Of a stretch of DNA of 50,479 nt, positions 43,542 to 50,479 are shown piece by piece. The DNA comes from Gnomoniopsis sp. IMI 355080 (lineage: Eukaryota; Ascomycota; Sordariomycetes; Diaporthales; Gnomoniaceae), in contig JAPEVC010000249.1 in the NCBI GenBank assembly GCA_027946555.1, positions 1-50,479 on the forward strand, given 5' to 3'. The notes below the pieces were generated by a model. The model had not been told where the DNA came from and made no database searches. It was given only the letters and a program-made list of their open reading frames with translations. The first letter of the stretch is position 1. Each line of letters starts with the position of its first letter. Made by a program: the position numbers and the translations under genes.

Positions 43542-43993
43542 GTTTGTGTGATGTGTTTAGTCTTGAGATGCGATCCGACTTCAGCGTAGTGAAATCGCAG
43601 AGACACGACGATATAGGTTGAGCGTTGGAGTCGAAACAACTAAAAAGGTGAGCATGGTGAGTCACACCCGAACATGCTACTTAGACACCATGTTGCATTA
43701 CAGCATGCCGGCCAAATACAACAGCAACTGTGAGCCAACTCTTTTGAACGCAAATAGGAAATAACGCGAGTAGTCAATACGAACAGAGTTATCCAAAACA
43801 TCACTCTAACTTTGGGAATCTTAATGTAGAGCCAATCGTGGCACATGATTCACTCCATGATGCACGCCTCCTACTTTTGAGTCCTTCGACTAGGCACCTC
43901 CTAGGTAGGTACCTAGATGAGGTGTGTAACAACCTTCCCCCAATCCCACCAGTCCTAGTTCGCTTCCTGAACACGCCTCTAATAAATCTTCGT
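43542..43993. other. Intergenic between GluRS and FAD oxidoreductase
   Basis: Promoter of the GluRS gene and 3' UTR of the oxidoreductase, both on the minus strand. A TAGGTAGGTACCTAG palindrome-like word is at about 43902-43917. No gene is seen. Confidence 0.5.
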
Positions 43994-45937
43994 TCAGGCT
44001 CGTCTTGCAGCTGGCCGGATCGACTGGGGGTTCCAGAACACCTCGTCTGGATCCACTTCTGCTTTGAGTGCCTCGAGCCGCGACACAGCACCCTCACCAT
44101 GGTGTAACCGGTGCGCCATCTCACGCTCCATATCTGGGTCTTGATAATTTGCTTCTGCTCCCAATGGTACTGTAGAGTAGCCTTCCCTAATGATCTGTGT
44201 AAGGCCCTTGATAGCAGCCTTGGTAGAGTCGAGCAAAGGGGGAAGGTGGTTGGTTGTGTAGCCATAGTGCTGCATCACCCACAGACTGTCACGATGTGCG
44301 TACGATGAGCTATCGGATGGTACACTAGTGATCATCGAGTCAGGCCCTCCATGGAGGTTGACAACCGCGTACCATGACTTAGGAGTGAGAGGATTTGAAC
44401 TATTAGCACTTGGGCATAACTGAAGATGAGTTTCAAGGGGGAAGTGAAGAGCGGAGGCAGTACCTGGGATGGTTCCAGTCGAAGGCTTCGCATATAATCA
44501 AAGTATTTATATGCCACCTGTTTGGAGAGTGGCTCGCTCTCCGGGATTAAAACACTTTGTGCGTACTAAAAGATGTCAGTGATGAGCTCGACTTGTGGTA
44601 TTGGCCAGGCGGCGGGTGTGGACTGACAAAGGTGTCGAAAGCCTCCTCCGTGGCATCGTTCGAGTGACTATCAGAGAACCAGTCGAGGCATTCCAACCAT
44701 TCCATAGACTGCACTAATTTCTTGACTGGTCTATTGATCTCACCAAGCAGTGCTGGCACGGTCTGCGAATTTGTACAATACAGTCAGCTCCATGGCGTAT
44801 ATCGATCCCTCTAAGTCTCTCTCTGGTCATCTTGTGGTCCGTACAGTACTCCCGCAGCGCTACCTAGGTATCTTCAGGAGTTTAAAAAGACGAAAGACAC
44901 ACCCATAATCGTGTAATATATCTAAGAAATGTTTCAGATTACTCACATGACTTTCAAAATAGGTCCTGTCCCCGAGGTAGACACCCCATATGGTCCATGA
45001 TTTCTCGTGGATGTAAAAGCCAAAAGACAACTTGCTGTCAACTTTATCGCTATCTTGCACCACATTTTGAATATGCAGGAAGGCAGCAGAGGCTTCTTCC
45101 ACGTCATCGACGATCCCTGCAATTTCAAACGAGAACAGAACAACCCGTTCCGGCGCAGCAATTGTTTGGAGGTAAAACCGCGTGATAATACCAAAGGAGT
45201 CTGCCGAGCCACGCAAAGCCTCGTTTTATATTAATGTCAGCCCAGGAATAACCCCATCATACGTTCCAAAAAGAGAGGTAAGGTGGAAGGAAAAGCAAAC
45301 ATACAAACCACAGCTCCGGCTCCCCCTCAGCCGTTACATGCACTCGCCTCCCATCCGCCAGTACCACGTCCATCCCACAAATGGTATCCAGTCCCAGGCC
45401 CCAAGCCCTTGATTGATATCCATAGCCACCGTGGGAAAAATGTCCTCCAACGCCCACGTTCTTGATCGTCCCATGAGGCAACGCCCTTTTCCCCTGGCGA
45501 AACAGTTCACTAGCCAGCCGCCCCAGCCTCACGCCCGCCCCAACCACAGCGACGTTGGTTGTCGTATCAAGTTCAACGGAGGTGAAATTTTTCAAATGAA
45601 TGATGATGCTTCCATCTTGCCCTCCAGAGCTGAATGCGCCGTAGCTGTGGCCACCGCTCTTGGGCTGGACCTTGAGGCCGTGGGTGCGGGCACACTGGAT
45701 GGCTTTGGCGATGTCGCCCTCGGATTCTGGCACACACACAGCAGCGGGTCTGTAAGAGAACACTCGATTGTAAGACTGGGCGTATTTCTCAAAGCCGGGC
45801 GAGTCTGGAAAGAGGGCAGGGACGGAAAGGGATTGCAGATCGTGGCGCAATCCGGCCAGATCGGGACTAAGTACTCGTTCCTCCATGTTATTGGGCTTCT
45901 GAAAGATGTAGTTGTGCTTGAAAGCTATAAAAATCAT
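43994..45937 (-). CDS. Berberine-bridge-type FAD-linked oxidoreductase, probably intracellular
   Basis: Five exons (45937-45305, 45219-44947, 44762-44628, 44565-44464, 44377-43994), all phase-0 introns, give 508 residues; starting at the second Met (45886) gives 491. QPKSGGHSYG holds the covalent-FAD His (97). HGTIKNVGVGGHFSHGGYG has Ile where bicovalent members have Cys, so single attachment is expected. SRAWGLGLDTICGMDVVLADG and ALRGSADSFGIITRFYL are hallmarks of the fungal glucooligosaccharide-oxidase-like branch. The C-terminus has AEVDPDEVFWNPQSI, the cofactor-contacting end. No signal peptide is evident. These are frequent in secondary-metabolite clusters. All introns remove in-frame stops or short frames cleanly, so the gene appears intact. 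Its substrate is unknown, and it is not the closest relative of the 22-kb copy. Confidence 0.88.
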
Positions 45938-48900
45938 GAGCTGGTTGATGTTGGGAATTGATCATGGCTGGGCAAGAGCTCTCAGCTCGACTCTCGAGAT
46001 GGAGTATGACGAATGCAACGTTGCCGTGTGACTTGCCGCTCCAGGTGCACTAACTTCAAGTCCGTAGATACATCGTAATTACACCCTAGAAGTGGAAGAA
46101 CAAAGACGTCTTGTCCTGCACGATACTTTCGTTGCATTTATGTAGACTTTCACTGAAGTCTTTCATCGGTTGTGACAATTTGCTAATTTTTTGTACGATC
46201 TTCTATGTTTGGGTTGCCCTCGCCTTTGGGTGCCCAGGTGGGCATCTGGGCAGGAAATACAAAGATCCACTTGCTACAGACTCTCTTTGCAAAAGCGGAA
46301 TTCCAGAGGGTTGATGAGCGAAAATGGACGAGAGCAGAGCATGTCAGCTTGGAGTACCTAGGTAAGACATCAAACAGTAAGGGTCATGCTATGACATGGT
46401 CTGATATACCGGACTCATTCCTCATAGCCCCAGCTGTGACCCGATTCCAGATATTCTAGCCTCGACTATACGGTGTGAGTTGTCAATTACATCACAAGCA
46501 TGGATTTGAAGCACACCTGCATTGCGTGACCAAAGAGACTGCTCAATGTCTATATATATGAAGCCGGCATAAACAGAGCAAAGGCTGCTACGATATTTCA
46601 AGATAGCCCAACTAGGAAGACAATGTCTTCCACACAAGAATGTCCACGTTGGCAGCTGTAATTCATGTCAAGCCTTGGGAGTTATAATTGCTCATGACCA
46701 AACAATCTGGCACTCAATCTTGAAGTCTCGCTCGAAAACCCACATCTGGCCCTCTGCGATTATGCCCACTGAGCACCTCCATTATCCGCTAATAAGGTAC
46801 TTGATACTCTGAGTGAACGTCGAAGCTTGACTTTCCATGACGGTTCGATCCTGTTTTGATATGGAGAACAGATACATGAGGAATAAGGCTCGATGTGAAG
46901 TCTGAAGTAGCTAGACCACAATTTCACAATGATTTGCGGCATAAAGGAAGGGGGATCTTGCCACTTTACCCCTCTGGATGCCAGCAGCCTCCCGATCCAC
47001 TTGAGATGCTGCCTTCAATATACTCCAGTCTCGCGGAGAATATCTCAGGCGCAGCTCCATGTCTGTGCCACGCCCCTGCTAGTACTCAATTGCAGAGAAA
47101 TGGAAGGTCTACGGCCAGCCACTCGGCCAAATTACATATTCAAGGGAAGTCGCGCGTGAGTGGTGTGAGGACTTCTTTGTCCGACGCGATCCGAACGCGC
47201 AAAAACCTGAGAATCGCGATGCATCGGTGGTTTACAAAACACCTCGATGCCGTGCGAAAACACGAGCAAGCCGAGATATCTCCCAGAAGTATAAGGCCAA
47301 AACCACACCGGGCTCCCATGAGTCGCGCCAGTGGTGTGATCTGTGATTGCGCTCTTATCTGAGGGAACCTCGCGGGTTAGCAGTGGTCGTCGCTCTCGCG
47401 TCTTTCTTCGCGTCGTTGTGGCTTGGTCAAAGCGCCTACGTGACAGGTCACAGAGCCAAGTGGCCCCTTGTTGAGCAACTTCCCTTACTGGGTACGGGTA
47501 TCTCTGGACGAGACTGGAGCTCTTTGCTGCATGCACGGAGGACTTTACTGGAACGGACCCGAGACGCGGCACCCGGGCCGCGTTCGAGGTGGAGTACCCC
47601 AGGTTTGCGCTGGCATCGAACACTCGAACTATTTGGGGAGGTTTGTGATCGATATCAGGCGGAGTTTGGTGTCATCAGCGTTGTACCTCAAAAGTTACCT
47701 CAAGTCCACCTGCCTTGGAAAGCAAGATGGAGCCTGGAGCCGCATCTGTGGTCGCATTCGCAGAGACTGAAAAGGTAAGTTCCACCTTGGGAGTCTCCGA
47801 ATCGCAAGCTTGCCCAGAGGCTAGAAACAAGGCAGATGGGACTGCATTGAGGAGTCGTGTTTTTCACAAACTTGCTGACGGCTCTCTGACGTTGGGAAGC
47901 AGTTGACGTGTCGATCCCTAATAAGACGATAGCAGCAGCGAAGCCCGGAGTTGGAAGCAAAGGAAGTGGAAGTAGTGCAGGTGGGGAGCTTTTGGGCCGG
48001 CATCGAAGCCAAAAACCCAACCATCGACGCCTCAGACATAATAAGGACCTCATGCGAGGTTCATGAAACGACACAATGATGTCAGCCTGGCGGCTGCAGC
48101 GTTTGATGGCACCATGGAAGATCACATACAAGCGTGTTCACGCGGTGGGCAGCTGAATCGTGTCCGCGTCAACTGGAACTTTCCGAGCATAGAAGTGTTG
48201 ATGATTCCAAGAAAGTTGCTATCTCATTACAAGAGGCTGGTGCTGGAGACGATCGCGGTGGACCCCAACCTTAGCGTCTTCCAAGATTGCTTTGATGTGA
48301 AAGTCATGAAAAGTTGGGACGTTTGTTGCCCAGGTGAGTCATGAAGGTGTGAGTTCCAGGATACTCTTGTGATCAACAGTAAGGATGACGTTGACTCGGA
48401 CTCACGCATTCGCCAGGGCATGAATTGCAATCTCTCGAGCCATGAGGCACATTTCGAACTACCATTGTGATCAGCGTGCTGTTTGATGGCAGTCATTGAG
48501 AAGATAAGATGATTCAGAACTCTAATTCCACGTGACACAGACTGCTTTGTCTATCCCGTTAACCATTCTCGGACATCTCTATACTGTTAACGGCCGAGCT
48601 ACAACTTACCAGGCCGGCCACGGAAAACATATTCAGCCGTCGGCCCGTCAGGTGATCTACGGACAGCTGACCTAAGTTGAAGAGAAATAGCTCAAAGTTA
48701 AAACAAAAAGAAAAAAGAAAAAGGAAAAAAGAGAGCCCCAGATCAGACTTGCAATGCTAAATTTAACCTAGCTATCGTGGCTCGAGGTGAAGAGGAGCCA
48801 AGAGCGCGCAGCCCCATGATTGCCCGGATGCGCGCAACTCTATTTACGCCCTCGTCGTCAGGTCCAGGGACCAGGGACCCCAGTGGGTTCTCAGAGAAAG

Positions 48901-50431
48901 CCAAAAAAGAAGAAAAACGTGAAAACATGGATCATTGTTCGCAGCGCTGTGGGGTGTAGACCTTGAGAAGGAAGTTTCTGAAGACAAGGACTGGTTTGAT
49001 GAGTTATGGAGTTGGAAGGCTGACCTCGCGGCGCGGATTGAATTTGAGGCGCGAGCCGATGTGGGCCGGAAACGGTAGAGGACCGTTCCCGTCTGGAACC
49101 ACCAGCATACAGTACCTATCCAAATCTGGGCTCGCCGTTCATGTCTGAGGCTCCTTCTAGCCTTTGGTAGCTTGTCCGGTAGTCGCGCTGCAAGGAGATG
49201 CTCTCAAAAGCAGATTCACCATCACCAGCCAGAGCAATAGACATCTAGCCTCCTAGCCTCTAACCAGTCCGAGAGTTCGAAAAAGCAGAGCCCGTACCGA
49301 GGGCCGGTGCCGAAGCGGGGCCGAAGCGGAGCCGGTCTACTACGATTTTTATACTGGACCTGTTCCTGCAGAGAACGTTCCAAAGTGCTCCACAGAAGCC
49401 TCCCTACCGGGGACCACAGCCACAGTCTCCAGCACATTGATGAGGGCTGTCAGAATGGGACAAACATCTGGACACAGTCGTCTGACGTGGTCCGGTTGAG
49501 GAGGCAAACTGTGCTGATGCTGAGGCCCGCCAGACCGCAACTGATAAGCCTAGGCTTCACGTGTCAATGGCTGCTGCTTCGCTTGTCTCTTGCGAACCGA
49601 GATCCCGCTCAAAGTCCTATTGCTTATAGTGTCTGTATTACCACTCAGCCACTGTGTGTAATAAAAACAAGGGCTGCATGTTCGCCGCGGCGTGACTCAA
49701 AAACCGAAAACCGGGGAGCCAGACGGGGGTTGCGTCAATCAGGGGAGAGACGGCATCAGTAAGCAGAGCTGTTGATTTCAAATGCGGGCCCGGGGTTGCT
49801 CTACGGACATACACGGTAGCCCATCGTGGCATTGGCGTCCCCCAAGCTTTTGACCCAGATCCTCGGGTCGGGCCCTCGCCACTCGTGCCGCCTCCAAGTC
49901 CGACAAGACACCTGCTTTCTTTGCTCGCCTGTTTGCATGTTCTCATGATTCATCCGGCAGCATCCATGTCTCAGTGTTTACCCCTCCGAGCACTTGGAAC
50001 TGTTGGTACGTGCTCCGTGGTATGCGTGAACTAGAATAGGCCGGGCCGAGGAAAATGCGCGAGGTGAGGGCTTATGCTAGGTATAGACCGCGCTTGATAA
50101 TAAGCCACTAATAAACTCCAAGCTTGATGTCATTGGAATCCGAGTTCGATCCCGAATGCGTTGCATCCTTGGGCCATACCAATCTTGAACCAGCAGCGTC
50201 TCGATCTTCTACAGAGCTACCTAAGGCTAAGGTAGGTAGGCTAGTAGGTTGGAAGCTAGCACCGAAAATATTCCTCAAGTTGAGCAACACCGGGCCCGGC
50301 TTTCACACCGTGGCTGCGAGCCCCTCCTCACCTGGACCGCTCAGATCGTGGGCCACCTTTGCGTACCTTATGACAGCCAAGTCTCCGATTCTAGTTGTTG
50401 GCCGCGGAAACTTCCAACACTGCTGCGCCAG

Positions 50432-50432
<1 letters not shown>
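45938..50432. other. 4.5-kb region without a convincing gene
   Basis: Beyond the oxidoreductase promoter no recognised family appears to the contig end. The most protein-like frame is at 48063-48344 on the plus strand (VRVNWNFPSIEVLM, HYKRLVLETIAVDPNLSVFQ), possibly an exon of a decayed gene. A plus-strand frame at 47347-47778 lacks an ATG. A/G-rich stretches occur at 48690-48740 and 48895-48925. No rRNA, tRNA or telomere repeat was recognised. Confidence 0.4.

Positions 50433-50479
<47 letters not shown>
50433..50479 (+). other. Terminal run of 47 G, probable sequencing/assembly artefact
   Basis: The contig ends in an uninterrupted G homopolymer directly after ordinary sequence. It is not a fungal telomere repeat (TTAGGG-type). 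Pure G tails are a known read-end artefact of two-colour sequencing chemistry. Confidence 0.8.

Noticed and set aside
1..50479. CRISPR arrays, bacterial operons, tRNA genes
   Set aside because: Spliced genes show a eukaryote; no regularly spaced repeats were seen. I recognised no complete tRNA by eye, though a covariance search could still find one.

Overview
The window looks like a complete short contig from a filamentous ascomycete (Pezizomycotina). Genes are split by many short GT-AG introns (about 40-80 nt, a few longer), the housekeeping proteins are fungal in type, and HET, berberine-bridge-type FAD oxidoreductase and non-reducing polyketide synthase (PKS) families are present. I cannot name the genus. 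The right end is a run of 47 G, which looks like a sequencing or assembly end artefact. I see no telomere repeat at either end.

Left part (about 0.6-21.5 kb), mostly intact and partly conserved: an O-methyltransferase (589-2622), a GFA/CENP-V-type small zinc enzyme (3057-3723), a leucine-rich-repeat protein (4729-6385), a short-chain dehydrogenase (7307-8261), an allantoate-permease-type MFS transporter (9681-11458), a phosducin-like protein (11814-12652), ribosomal protein S27 (13323-14010), a Spd1/Dif1-type ribonucleotide reductase inhibitor with a PCNA-binding box (15886-16737), a Gemin2-like SMN-complex protein (17145-18785) and a four-segment membrane protein (19871-21499).

Right part (about 22-46 kb), accessory in character: two FAD-linked oxidoreductases (22002-23780; 43994-45937), an acyl-protein-thioesterase-like hydrolase (25290-26033), a broken SNG1-type membrane protein gene (one in-frame TGA and one frameshift), a decayed non-reducing PKS reduced to ACP, thioesterase and C-methyltransferase pieces in an unusual order, an intact HET-domain gene (35125-37400), an unknown protein (39830-40561), and a full-length but divergent glutamyl-tRNA synthetase (41556-43541).

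The most unusual structure is at 38.8-41.5 kb. Two 258-nt elements in the same orientation each consist of a 120-nt 5S-rRNA-like head plus a shared tail of about 138 nt. They resemble a 5S-derived (SINE3-like) retroposon or a duplicated variant 5S gene, and more diverged and partly inverted repeats surround them. From 46 kb to the end I see no convincing gene.

All gene models (exon joins, starts) were worked out by hand from frame, splice signals and family resemblance. No search was run.
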